This document shows positions 34,102 through 42,461 of a stretch of 64,000 bases of DNA, in pieces. Positions within the stretch are counted from its first letter, which is position 1. Every line of letters starts with the position of its first letter. Source of the DNA: Rhizobium leguminosarum. GTDB taxonomy: Bacteria > Pseudomonadota > Alphaproteobacteria > Rhizobiales > Rhizobiaceae. Both the position numbers and the translations under genes were made by a program. The DNA lies in contig NZ_LWBS01000327.1 in assembly GCF_001652265.1 (NCBI RefSeq), positions 62,001 to 126,000 on the forward strand, written 5' to 3'. The notes under the pieces are model-generated. The model saw nothing but the letters and a program-made list of their open reading frames with translations. It made no database searches and had not been told where the DNA came from.

Positions 34102-35688
34102 ATGCTGAGACAAGTACTGACAACGATCGCAATTGCCGGCGCCCTGACGACGGCGCAGCCCAGCTTCGCGGCGTCGCCGCCCAACATGCTGGTGATCGGC
34201 ACCAATCTCACCGGCATAAGGACGCTCGATCCGGCCCAGAACAATGCCCGCACGGTTTCCGAACTGATCTCGAACCTCTACGACAACCTCGTGCAGCTGT
34301 CGCCAGACGATCTTAAAACGCTGAAGCCGATGCTCGCGAAGCAATGGAGTGTCTCGGCGGAGGGCAAGATCATCACATTGACATTGCGCGACGACGCGGT
34401 CTTCCAGAGCGGCAACAAGGTGACCGCCGAAGATGCGGCCTGGTCGATCCAGCGCGTCATCAAGATGGGCCAGGTCGGCTCCACTGACATCGCGCTCTGG
34501 GGCTTCACGCCTGAAAACGTCGAAAAGCTCGTTCGCGCAAAAGACGAACACACGCTCGAGATCGAGCTGCCACAGGCGGTCAATACCGATCTGGTGCTCT
34601 ATTCGCTGGCGGGCTCGTCGATCGGCATCGTCGACAAGAAGACGGTGCTGTCGCACGAGGCGAACGGCGATTTCGGCGGCGCCTGGCTTTCCGCCAATTC
34701 CGCCGGCAGCGGCCCATTTAGTCTGGCGCAGTGGCGGCCGAACGATGTCGCGATCTTCAATGCGCAGCCGAAATATTGGGACGGCAAGCCGGCCATGGCG
34801 CGCGTCGTCGCTCGTCATATCCCGGAATCCGGCAATCTCCGGCTTCAGCTTGAAGCCGGCGACGTCGATGTCGGGCAGTATGTAGCAAGTGGCGACCTCG
34901 ATGCGCTCGCCACCAAGAAGGACATGGTCATCGGGAATGTCCCGGGTCTCGGCTTCTACTATATCGCCCTCAATCAGAAAGACCCGGATCTGCAGAAGCC
35001 AAAGGTTCGCGAGGCCTTCCAGCATGCCTTCGATTGGAAAGCGATCTCCGGCAACATCATGCGCCATACCGGCTTTCCCTGGCAGTCGATGATCCCGCGC
35101 GGCATGATCGGCGCTCCCGGTGAAGCGGCGGTCCGCTACGATTACGACCCCGCCAAGGCCAAGCAGTTGCTGGCGGAGGCCGGATATCCCAATGGCCTGA
35201 AGAAGGTGCTCAATCCGTCGGGAGCCCCGACCCTGCCCTTCGCCGAAGCGCTGCAGGCAAGTGCCCGCGCCGCCGGCATCGATCTCGATCTCGTGCCCGG
35301 CGAGTTCACGCCCGCCTTCCGCGAGCGCAAATTCGAAGTGCTGCTCGGCAATTCCGGCGCCCGCCTGCCCGATCCCTTCGCGGTCGCCACGCAATATGCC
35401 TTCAACCCCGACAATAGCGACGAGGCACGCCTCGGCAGCTATTACCTCTGGCGCACGGGCATGAAGGTGGACGAGCTCAACACGCTCATCGACCAATCGA
35501 TGAAGGAGCGCGACACGGAAAAGCGTACCGACATCTTCAAGAAGATGGACGGCATCTATGCCGGCATGGCTTCGCCGCTGGTCATCTTCTTCCAGCGAAC
35601 CGACCCCTATGTCATGCGCGCCAACGTCAAAGGCTATCACGGGCATACGACATGGTCGACGCGCTGGCACGACGTGACCAAGGAGTAG
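34102..35688 (+). CDS. Peptide-type ABC transporter substrate-binding protein (plus arm)
   Basis: A 528-residue SBP_bac_5 protein with a Sec signal (MLRQVLTTIAIAGAL to SFA at about 24). Family landmarks: TLDPAQNNARTVSELISNLYDNL, VFQSGNKVTAEDAAWSIQR and SAGSGPFSLAQWRPND. GGGAGG precedes ATG 34102. It is about 120 residues shorter than the minus-arm binding protein and lacks a Tat signal, so the two transporters are not simple duplicates and probably bind different forms, for instance monomer versus oligomer (inference). It lies 42 bp after the dehydratase gene. Confidence 0.92.
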   Translation: MLRQVLTTIAIAGALTTAQPSFAASPPNMLVIGTNLTGIRTLDPAQNNARTVSELISNLYDNLVQLSPDDLKTLKPMLAKQWSVSAEGKIITLTLRDDAVFQSGNKVTAEDAAWSIQRVIKMGQVGSTDIALWGFTPENVEKLVRAKDEHTLEIELPQAVNTDLVLYSLAGSSIGIVDKKTVLSHEANGDFGGAWLSANSAGSGPFSLAQWRPNDVAIFNAQPKYWDGKPAMARVVARHIPESGNLRLQLEAGDVDVGQYVASGDLDALATKKDMVIGNVPGLGFYYIALNQKDPDLQKPKVREAFQHAFDWKAISGNIMRHTGFPWQSMIPRGMIGAPGEAAVRYDYDPAKAKQLLAEAGYPNGLKKVLNPSGAPTLPFAEALQASARAAGIDLDLVPGEFTPAFRERKFEVLLGNSGARLPDPFAVATQYAFNPDNSDEARLGSYYLWRTGMKVDELNTLIDQSMKERDTEKRTDIFKKMDGIYAGMASPLVIFFQRTDPYVMRANVKGYHGHTTWSTRWHDVTKE

Positions 35689-35694
35689 AACGCC

Positions 35695-36792
35695 GTGGCA
35701 AGCGCCGATATGACATCGAAGGAGGATAGCAGCCGGCACTCCCCGGCGGGCGGGTTCGCCGAGACGGCCCCGCACCCGGCACTGAGCCTGCTGCGGCGCC
35801 TGGCGGGACGTGTCGTGGCCGTCGTGACGACGCTGCTCGGCCTGCTCTTTCTGACCTTCTCGATGGGCCGCCTGCTGCCCGCCGACCCGGTGCTCGCCAT
35901 CACCGGGGCGGAAGTCAGTAAGGAGGTTTACGATCGCGTCTATAACGAGCTGGGCCTTGGGCAGCCGATCTGGATACAGTTCCTCTCCTACGTCGGCAAG
36001 ATCGCCACAGGCGATCTCGGCATGTCGGCGACGACGGGCCAGCCGATCCTCACCGATCTCCTGACGATCTTTCCCGCAACGATCGAACTTGCGATCATCG
36101 CCATGATCATCGGGGCGATCGTCGGCATTCCCTTAGGGATCACCGCTGCGGTCAGGCGCGGGACCGTTATCGACCACATCGCGCGGATCGTCGCCCTTGC
36201 CGGCCACTCCGTCCCGATTTTTTGGACCGGACTGATGGCGCTCTTCATCTTCTATGCGAAGCTGAAGCTCGTCGGCGCATCGGGCCGGATCGATGTCTTC
36301 TATGAAGGCCTCGTCACGCCGATGACGGGCTTTCTCCTGATCGACGCAGCGATTCAGGGCCAATGGGATGTGTTTTACAACGCCCTTGGCCACATCATCC
36401 TGCCGGCCGCCATCCTCGGCTACTATTCCGTTGCCTATATCAGCCGCATGTCGCGGAGCTTCATGCTGGAGCAACTCAGCCAGGAATACATCATCACGGC
36501 GCGGGCAAAGGGGCTCGGCACCCGCAAGGTGGTCTGGCGCCATGCATTCAAGAACATCCGCGTACAGCTTTTGACGATCATGGCGCTGACCTTCGGCGGT
36601 CTGCTGGAAGGCGCGGTGCTGATCGAGACCGTCTTCGGGTGGCCGGGGCTCGGCCAGTACCTGACCCGGGGGCTGCAGATGAACGACATGAACGTGGTCA
36701 TGGGTTCGGTGCTGACGATCGGCGCCGTCTTCCTGACGATCAACATCCTGTCGGACTTCCTTTATCGCATTCTTGATCCGAGGACACGGTGA
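35695..36792 (+). CDS. Peptide-type ABC transporter permease (DppB-like, plus arm)
   Basis: A 365-residue inner-membrane permease, with a 30-residue polar N-terminal extension before the first helix (VVTTLLGLLFLTFSMGRLLP). It has six helices, and the EAA loop is QEYIITARAKGLGTRKVVWRH. The start is GTG 35695 with AAGGAG nine bases upstream; ATG 35710 is an alternative. It is 6 bp after the binding-protein stop. Confidence 0.92.
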   Translation: MASADMTSKEDSSRHSPAGGFAETAPHPALSLLRRLAGRVVAVVTTLLGLLFLTFSMGRLLPADPVLAITGAEVSKEVYDRVYNELGLGQPIWIQFLSYVGKIATGDLGMSATTGQPILTDLLTIFPATIELAIIAMIIGAIVGIPLGITAAVRRGTVIDHIARIVALAGHSVPIFWTGLMALFIFYAKLKLVGASGRIDVFYEGLVTPMTGFLLIDAAIQGQWDVFYNALGHIILPAAILGYYSVAYISRMSRSFMLEQLSQEYIITARAKGLGTRKVVWRHAFKNIRVQLLTIMALTFGGLLEGAVLIETVFGWPGLGQYLTRGLQMNDMNVVMGSVLTIGAVFLTINILSDFLYRILDPRTR

Positions 36793-36796
36793 CGCC

Positions 36797-37732
36797 ATGA
36801 CGATCTCCTCTGAGCATGCAGACAGCGCTAACACCGGCGGCCTTCGCAACTGGCTGCTCGCGCCGGAACCGCGAGGCTGGTTTCAGTCGTCGGCGCAGCA
36901 AATTCATCAGGGCTGGCGGAAATTCAGCCTGCACTCGCTTGGCCTGGCGGGACTGGCCATCATCGTAGTGCTGATCGTCGTGGCGCTGGCCGCACCCCTG
37001 CTGACGAGCTATGATCCGATCGTTCAGGACATGGCCGGACGGCTTGCCCCGCCATCGGCGAGCCATTGGCTCGGCACCGACAATTTCGGCCGCGACGTCT
37101 TTTCCCGTGTGATCTATGGCGCCCGCACCACGCTCTACATCATCATGCTCGTCACGGTCATCGTCGCCCCGCTCGGCCTGCTGATCGGCACTGTCTCAGG
37201 CTATTTCGGCGGCATCGTCGATGAAATCCTGATGCGCGTCACCGATATTTTTCTCTCCTTCCCCGGCCTCGTGCTGGCGCTCGGTTTTGCCGCAGCGCTC
37301 GGTCCGGGCATCACCAATGCGATCATCGCGATTTCGCTGACGGCCTGGCCGCCGATCGCGCGCCTCGCGCGCGCCGAGACGCTCAGCCTTCGCAAGGCGG
37401 ATTACATCGCCGCCGTACGCCTGCAGGGCGCGACATCAATTGCGATCATCACTCGTCACATCCTGCCGATGTGCATTCCCTCGGTGATCGTCCGCGTCAC
37501 CCTCAACATGGCCGGCATTATCATCACCGCCGCCGGCCTCGGCTTCCTCGGCCTCGGTGCGCAGCCGCCATGGCCGGAATGGGGTTCGATGGCCGCGAGC
37601 GGACGTGAGTTCATGCTCGACAGCCCCTGGGTCATCGCAGCACCAGGCATTGCCATTGCGCTGGTCAGCCTCGCCTTCAACCTCGTCGGCGATGCGCTTC
37701 GCGATGTGCTTGATCCCAGAGGTTCAGAATGA
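36797..37732 (+). CDS. Peptide-type ABC transporter permease (DppC-like, plus arm)
   Basis: A 311-residue permease with a 55-residue cytoplasmic N-terminus, then six helices. Typical DppC motifs are HWLGTDNFGRDVFSRVIYGAR and the EAA loop RKADYIAAVRLQGATSIAIITRH. ATG 36797 is 4 bp after the dppB-like stop, and its own stop overlaps the ATPase start by ATGA. It forms the channel with the DppB-like partner. Confidence 0.92.
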   Translation: MTISSEHADSANTGGLRNWLLAPEPRGWFQSSAQQIHQGWRKFSLHSLGLAGLAIIVVLIVVALAAPLLTSYDPIVQDMAGRLAPPSASHWLGTDNFGRDVFSRVIYGARTTLYIIMLVTVIVAPLGLLIGTVSGYFGGIVDEILMRVTDIFLSFPGLVLALGFAAALGPGITNAIIAISLTAWPPIARLARAETLSLRKADYIAAVRLQGATSIAIITRHILPMCIPSVIVRVTLNMAGIIITAAGLGFLGLGAQPPWPEWGSMAASGREFMLDSPWVIAAPGIAIALVSLAFNLVGDALRDVLDPRGSE

Positions 37733-38586
37733 CGCAGCCTCTGATCGATATTCAGAACCTCGAAATCGCCTTCGGCGGCGGACAGGTTCGTGCCGTGCGC
37801 GGCGTCAGCTTTTCGCTTGGACAGGAAAAGCTCGGGATCGTCGGTGAATCCGGATCGGGAAAGTCGACCGTTGGCCGCGCGATCATGAAGCTGCTGCCAC
37901 CGAGCGCGATCGTCAATGCCGAGCGGATGCGTTTTCGCGACGTCGATCTGCTCAAGGCGAATGAAAAAACGATGATGACGATCAGGGGACGGCGGATCGG
38001 CCTGATCCTGCAGGATCCGAAATATTCGCTCAATCCCGTCATGCGGATCGGCGAACAGATTGCCGAGACCTATCGCTTCCATCATCCGAGGGCGAGCAAG
38101 AGCATGACCTATGGCCAAGCCCTCGATATGCTCGAAGCCGTTCAGATCCGTGATCCCGAGCGCGTGGCGCGCCTTTATCCGCACGAAATCTCGGGTGGCA
38201 TGGGCCAGCGGGCGATGATCGCCATGATGTTGATTGCCGAACCAGAAGTGCTGATCGCCGACGAACCGACATCAGCACTCGATGTGACGGTGAGGCTCGA
38301 GATCCTGGCGCTGCTCGACGAACTCGTCTTGCGCCGCAATCTCGGGCTGATCTTCATCAGTCACGATCTCAATCTCATCCGGAATTTCTGCGACCGCGTC
38401 CTCATCATGTATGCGGGGCGGGTGGTGGAAGTGCTCGAGGCGCGCGATCTCGACAAGGCCCGACATCCTTATACGCAAGGGTTGCTGGCATCCTTGCCGA
38501 CGATCGAAGATCCCCCTGCCCGGCTACCGATCCTGAAACGAGATCCGGCCTGGCTTGAAGAATTCGCATTGGAGCCGCCGCGGTGA
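37729..38586 (+). CDS. Peptide-type ABC transporter ATP-binding protein (DppD-like)
   Basis: A 285-residue ATPase. Walker A is GESGSGKST, the Q-loop is [13 protein letters not shown], the signature is [13 protein letters not shown] and Walker B is [12 protein letters not shown]. The signature has GMGQR instead of the common GMRQR, a small change in the ATP-contacting loop. ATG 37729 overlaps the permease stop, and the next gene's GTG overlaps this stop. Confidence 0.92.
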   Translation: MTQPLIDIQNLEIAFGGGQVRAVRGVSFSLGQEKLGIVGESGSGKSTVGRAIMKLLPPSAIVNAERMRFRDVDLLKANEKTMMTIRGRRIGLILQDPKYSLNPVMRIGEQIAETYRFHHPRASKSMTYGQALDMLEAVQIRDPERVARLYPHEISGGMGQRAMIAMMLIAEPEVLIADEPTSALDVTVRLEILALLDELVLRRNLGLIFISHDLNLIRNFCDRVLIMYAGRVVEVLEARDLDKARHPYTQGLLASLPTIEDPPARLPILKRDPAWLEEFALEPPR

Positions 38587-39326
38587 TTAAAATCGACAAT
38601 CTTACGGTCCGTTTCGGACCCGGGCAGCGGCCTGTCGTCCGAGACGTAAGCTTCGCCATAGAAAGGGGAACTGCCTTCGGCCTGGTCGGCGAGTCCGGCT
38701 GCGGGAAGTCCACTGTCCTGCGGGCACTTTCCGGCCTCAACGCCAACTATGACGGCCGGATCGAGCTCCACGGCGAGCCGTTGAATCAGCAGCGCAGCCG
38801 GCCTTTCTTCCGCCGGGTGCAGATGGTGTTCCAGGACCCCTACGGATCCCTCCATCCCCGCAAGACCATCCGCTCGCAGCTGAAGGAACCGCTGCGCAAC
38901 CAGGGCCTGGATACGAATTCCGTCGACGTGAACGCCGTCCTGAGATCGGTCGGCCTCGACCCGGCGCTGAGCTACAGATTTCCGCACCAGCTGTCTGGGG
39001 GTCAGCGGCAGCGCGTGGCGATCGCCCGTGCCTTGATGCTGGATCCGGACGTTCTGCTTCTCGACGAACCGACATCGGCGCTCGACGTGTCCGTTCAGGC
39101 CGAAATCCTCAATCTTCTCCAGGATCTGCGAACCAATCGCGGTCTGACCTATCTGCTCGTAAGCCATGATCTCGCCGTCGTCTCGCACATGTGCAGCCGC
39201 GTCGCCATCATGGAAGCGGGCGAGATCGTCGAACAGGTCGATGTCGGCGCTTTGCGAAGAGGTGCGGTCGAACATCCTTATTCGCAACGCTTGCTGCGGG
39301 CGAGCCGGATGTATGGGAGGGCGTAA
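38583..39326 (+). CDS. Peptide-type ABC transporter ATP-binding protein (DppF-like)
   Basis: A 247-residue ATPase. Walker A is GESGCGKST, the signature LSGGQRQRVAIARAL, Walker [13 protein letters not shown], and the H-loop is in LVSHDLAVV. The GTG start (38583) overlaps the DppD-like stop as GTGA. At 247 residues it ends soon after EHPYSQRLLRAS, so most of the usual DppF C-terminal tail is missing. Last gene of the plus arm. Confidence 0.92.
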   Translation: MIKIDNLTVRFGPGQRPVVRDVSFAIERGTAFGLVGESGCGKSTVLRALSGLNANYDGRIELHGEPLNQQRSRPFFRRVQMVFQDPYGSLHPRKTIRSQLKEPLRNQGLDTNSVDVNAVLRSVGLDPALSYRFPHQLSGGQRQRVAIARALMLDPDVLLLDEPTSALDVSVQAEILNLLQDLRTNRGLTYLLVSHDLAVVSHMCSRVAIMEAGEIVEQVDVGALRRGAVEHPYSQRLLRASRMYGRA

Positions 39327-39340
39327 TTCCCAATCTAACC

Positions 39341-39787
39341 TTATCCGCTCGATCTAGAGTACAGGCTAAGGTCGCTTCTCATCGCAAATTCGCAACGCTG
39401 ATAGAACTCCGACAGCGCCCCTCCTCGCTTTGAGATCAGCCACACGCTGCTACATCCTTCAGCTGTGGCTGTTTCGAACATTGCAGAAAGTAGAGCGGTC
39501 CCAATTCCCTTACCCTGTGCGTCGGGCTGCACTGAAAGCTCATCCAGATAAATGACGGGGCCGGTATGGCGCCGCTGTCGTATCCCGAGTGCAATGCCGA
39601 GCACCTTGCTTCCGTCAACTGCTGCAAGTGCAATTGACCTGGGAGTTTCAAGCACATAGGTCACATTTTCTGCAGCCGCTTCAAGGGACCAGCTCTCATT
39701 CCACGGAGGCAGGGCGTAGGCATTGACCAATACGACGGCCGCACCGCCAATGTGTTTTTGAACCAGACGCTCGATCCGAAATGTCAT
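39341..39787 (-). CDS. GNAT-family N-acetyltransferase
   Basis: A 148-residue GCN5-related acetyltransferase. Acetyl-CoA motif A is VQPDAQGKGIGTALLSAMFE, preceded by beta4 VIYLDELSV and followed by motif B around SEFYQRCEF. Substrate not readable. It is convergent with the plus-arm transporter operon with only 14 bp between stops. Confidence 0.85.
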   Translation of the reverse strand: MTFRIERLVQKHIGGAAVVLVNAYALPPWNESWSLEAAAENVTYVLETPRSIALAAVDGSKVLGIALGIRQRRHTGPVIYLDELSVQPDAQGKGIGTALLSAMFETATAEGCSSVWLISKRGGALSEFYQRCEFAMRSDLSLYSRSSG

Positions 39788-40145
39788 AAACTTGTCTCAC
39801 GCTACGTGAGGTGACATTCGCCGAAGGCTATTGGTTTCGCAATGGTGTGTTGCCTGCATCCGCAGGTTTCTCGCCGAGCTTGTCCCTAAAAAAGGTAAAG
39901 ATCGCTGCTGCCCCAGGCAGGTCCGGGCCAGTCCGCCCGGCTGAGCATTGAAAATGCTTCTTTCCACCCCACGTGAAGCCGCAAGATCCCAAGCGGGGCT
40001 GGACGGAACTCTTCGAGCGCAGGCAGCATCTCTTCCTTTCGGCAAACCCGAGCCGGACGCAGTTGACGCACCCGGTTCGGAACCGTCCGGTGAATGCTGG
40101 GCAGATCGAGGATCCTGAAACGCGACGAAACAGCGGGTTCAACCT
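39788..40145. other. Intergenic stretch without a supported gene
   Basis: About 360 bp between the GNAT gene and a small membrane-protein gene. Frames on the minus strand (for example one reading GWKEAFSMLSRADW) look partly protein-like but have no start, ribosome site or known domain. Possibly a gene remnant; nothing is claimed. Confidence 0.35.
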
Positions 40146-40508
40146 CTATTTCCAGCTCGTATAATCGTCGGCGACGCAACCGAACGGCGCGCGATCCTGA
40201 CCAAACCGCTTCTTCAGTTGCTCGCATCCCCACTCGTTCAATGGCGCGGGCATGAGATTGTTGATGTCCATGCCAGGCGACTGGAATGCTGTCGGGGATG
40301 TCGTGACGTACCAAAGCCAGAAGCCGACCACACCGACGACGATCAGAAGCAACACACCGAAGAAAAGCTGCAGCCGCTTCCAGATCGATACCGTCCTTTT
40401 TGGTTCTTCAATCAAAACCGGCACGCTCCGGTCGCGTTCTTGCTGATATGCAAAGGGTGCAAGAGCTGCGGTGCGCTCATTCCGCCGAGTGAAACTTTGC
40501 CAGCCCAC
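40146..40508 (-). CDS. Hypothetical single-pass membrane protein
   Basis: Not recognised. The 120-residue product has a basic, polar N-terminus (about 1-42), one strong transmembrane helix (LFFGVLLLIVVGVVGFWLWY) and a short C-terminal domain with two cysteines in NEWGCEQLKKRFG and APFGCVADDY. The spacing suggests a disulfide in a periplasmic tail. No ribosome site stands out before ATG 40508, so a later start is possible. The balanced composition and conserved-looking tail support a real gene. Confidence 0.55.
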   Translation of the reverse strand: MGWQSFTRRNERTAALAPFAYQQERDRSVPVLIEEPKRTVSIWKRLQLFFGVLLLIVVGVVGFWLWYVTTSPTAFQSPGMDINNLMPAPLNEWGCEQLKKRFGQDRAPFGCVADDYTSWK

Positions 40509-40629
40509 GGGGCTGTCACATATGAGGGGGCCGACGCGCCGTTGTCTTCGCTTGTTCTTCCTAGTCGCCCGCTTTCGTTGGCGCGCGACGTCATCTCCAC
40601 GCCGAATGCTTACTTCTGGGCAACGCCCA

Positions 40630-41096
40630 TTATCCTCGCACTGGCTGTCTTTCTATTCGTCTCGGAAGCATGGGCCTGGGGATGATTTTTCTCGGTATCC
40701 GCATTTGGCGGGTGCCGCCAAGCAGGACGGCGAACACAGTAAGCGTGATGATCCGGTTCCAGAGCATGTCCAGACCCAGGCTCATCGTCGCAAGTTCCGG
40801 GTGATCGGCTGATAGCCCTATGCAGCAATTCAAAACGCTACAACCTCCTTTGCGCATCTCAAGACGCGCGGCGCTTTAGCGGAACTGACGATCACCAGGC
40901 CCGTTTCGTAGTCGCCGGTATGGAAATCGACGAACATGACCTCGACTTCGGTATCATAGTCTCGTCCACCGTAGCTGTAGACCAGACGTGCCTCGCAATC
41001 GGTAAAGACTGCCCTGCGTGTCGTGCATCGCCCGTTCTGCACGTCGCCATTTTCGAGCGTCAAAGGGTTCTGGCTGATCTGGAAATCGCGGATCAC
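40630..41096 (-). pseudogene. Hypothetical gene split by a frameshift (DUF-like beta domain plus transmembrane tail)
   Basis: The first frame (41096-40830) encodes 88 residues with a beta-rich segment, TRRAVFTDCEARLVYSYGG and FVDFHTGDYETGLVIV, then ends abruptly. A second frame (40857-40630, shifted) continues HPELATMSLGLDMLWNRI into a hydrophobic helix. Neither half looks complete: the first has no anchor and the second starts without a domain. Joined, they would form a periplasmic domain followed by a membrane helix. No known family is assigned, and a short independent first gene remains possible. Confidence 0.4.
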
Positions 41097-41361
41097 GCCT
41101 GGTGCGCCATTCCGGCCGGATCACACAATCTCATTGTGCAAGACCGATCTAAAGCCTCAGGCGGGCGATCGGCAATCCCTTTCAGCGTCCGTAGGTAGCA
41201 TTGATATGTTGATCTTGTTGAAAACGTGCGTGCTACGTTGGGAAGCCGATCGAATGCCTCCCGTACGGAACCAAATCATCGACCAACAGTTATATGACAC
41301 CCTCCTCCTCGATCAGCCGAGCGTCGTTATGCAGATGTTAAGCGGCCCGAAAGTTACTCAG

Positions 41362-41874
41362 ATGATGAAGGTCCTTGCATGCGCCATCGCCGCTGCGGCC
41401 ACATCTATACTCATGGCCGGCGCCGCCAACGCCGACGAATCCGCCTTCCTGAAAACACTGGCGGGAAATTGGAGCGGCAAGGGTACGGTGAAAGTGCGGA
41501 CAAATGCACCCACCGTTCAAGTCACTTGCCGTTTCAAGTCGGACGCGAATGCAAGTTCCCTTGCACTCAACGGGCGCTGCACCAGCCTTGTCGTTTTTTC
41601 CCGTGTCATCAGCGCTAACCTCAAGGCTAGCGGTGACACCTACACCGGCTCCTACGTGGGCGCGGGCACTGGCACTGCGGGTCTTGGCGGAAAACGCGCT
41701 GGTAATGCCATAAGCCTCGCGATCAGATGGGCGAAAGAAGTCAATGGCGATCGCCTTGCGCAGATGACGATCGAAAAAACCGGGGCGTCGGGCATGCGCC
41801 TCACAACAGTCGATACCGACCCCGCTACAGGTCGATCGGTTGTTACCAGCCGCATTGAGCTTCGCCGGAGCTGA
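41362..41874 (+). CDS. Periplasmic hypothetical protein with signal peptide
   Basis: A 170-residue product. MMKVLACAIAAAATSILMAG to ANA is a Sec signal (cleavage near 25). The mature domain begins DESAFLKTLAGNWSGKGTVKV, followed by repeated beta strands and TYTGSYVGAGTGTAGLGGK. This suggests a small lipocalin- or calycin-like beta-barrel, similar to conserved rhizobial/Brucella secreted proteins of unknown function. The start is chosen at the signal peptide; the frame stays open upstream to 41023 but without similarity. No clear ribosome site. Confidence 0.65.
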   Translation: MMKVLACAIAAAATSILMAGAANADESAFLKTLAGNWSGKGTVKVRTNAPTVQVTCRFKSDANASSLALNGRCTSLVVFSRVISANLKASGDTYTGSYVGAGTGTAGLGGKRAGNAISLAIRWAKEVNGDRLAQMTIEKTGASGMRLTTVDTDPATGRSVVTSRIELRRS

Positions 41875-41914
41875 TATCTTTTTACATTCAAAGAGCCGCC
41901 GGCGTGCTAAAGGG

Positions 41915-41941
41915 TTGATAGAGAAGCCCCGAAGCTATAGT
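41915..41941 (+). promoter_or_regulatory. Possible cspA promoter
   Basis: TTGATA (41915-41920) and TATAGT (41936-41941) each match five of six consensus bases but are only 15 bases apart. Transcription would start about 40 bases before the cspA ATG. No long cold-shock leader is apparent. Confidence 0.35.
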
Positions 41942-41986
41942 TTCGCCTTCGCAAATCGCTGAACGATACAAGGAAATAGTTATCTC

Positions 41987-42190
41987 ATGCCGACAGGTAC
42001 CGTTAAATTCTTCAATGACGACAAGGGCTTCGGCTTCATTACCCCTGAGGGTGGCGGGCAGGACGTTTTTGTTCACGTGTCTGCGCTGCAAAGCGGCGGG
42101 TCGCTCCGCGAAGGCGACAAGGTCAGCTTCGAAGTTGGACAGGATCGCAAGACAGGAAAATCGAAGGCTGAGAACGTCTCGACCATCTGA
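41987..42190 (+). CDS. cspA: Cold-shock protein, CspA family
   Basis: A 67-residue OB-fold nucleic-acid-binding protein. RNP1 is KGFGFI and RNP2 [23 protein letters not shown] is the family start. It binds single-stranded RNA/DNA and melts mRNA structure, not necessarily in response to cold. AAGGAAA lies 13 bases before the ATG. Single gene followed by a stem-loop. One of several paralogues usual in Rhizobium. Confidence 0.95.
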   Translation: MPTGTVKFFNDDKGFGFITPEGGGQDVFVHVSALQSGGSLREGDKVSFEVGQDRKTGKSKAENVSTI

Positions 42191-42206
42191 TCGAAAACCG
42201 AAGATG

Positions 42207-42232
42207 GCCCAGCCTGCGTGAGCAGGTTGGGC
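42207..42232 (+). terminator. Stem-loop after cspA
   Basis: GCCCAGCCTGC pairs with GCAGGTTGGGC (one G-T wobble) around GTGA, 16 bp after the cspA stop. The following bases are TCGTCGTC rather than a T-run, so termination may be weak; it could also protect the 3' end. Confidence 0.55.
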
Positions 42233-42461
42233 TCGTCGTCACCATCCGTAGGCGCGAACGCCTTCGTACTATAAGCCGAAACGACGGCAGTTGCGTTTGG
42301 GCGTGTCGTTTGACGCCCTTGCCTTGGAAATCCCCGACACTACGCTTGAAGACGCTCACGCCAGCGCAGCGGCGGTAATCAGAGCAATGTCCCTCTGACA
42401 AAGGCATGTTCCACGCATTCGCGTTAGACAATGCGAGGAGCTCATCACGGCGAAGAGCTCA

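Noticed and set aside
34027..35775. A 582-codon minus-strand frame opposite the plus-arm binding-protein gene
   Set aside because: Same antisense artefact; the plus-strand product has a signal peptide and all family motifs.
42250..42398. A short plus-strand frame after cspA ending in DTTLEDAHASAAAVIRAMSL
   Set aside because: Protein-like tail but no start codon with a ribosome site and no recognisable family; possibly a gene remnant, too weak to list.
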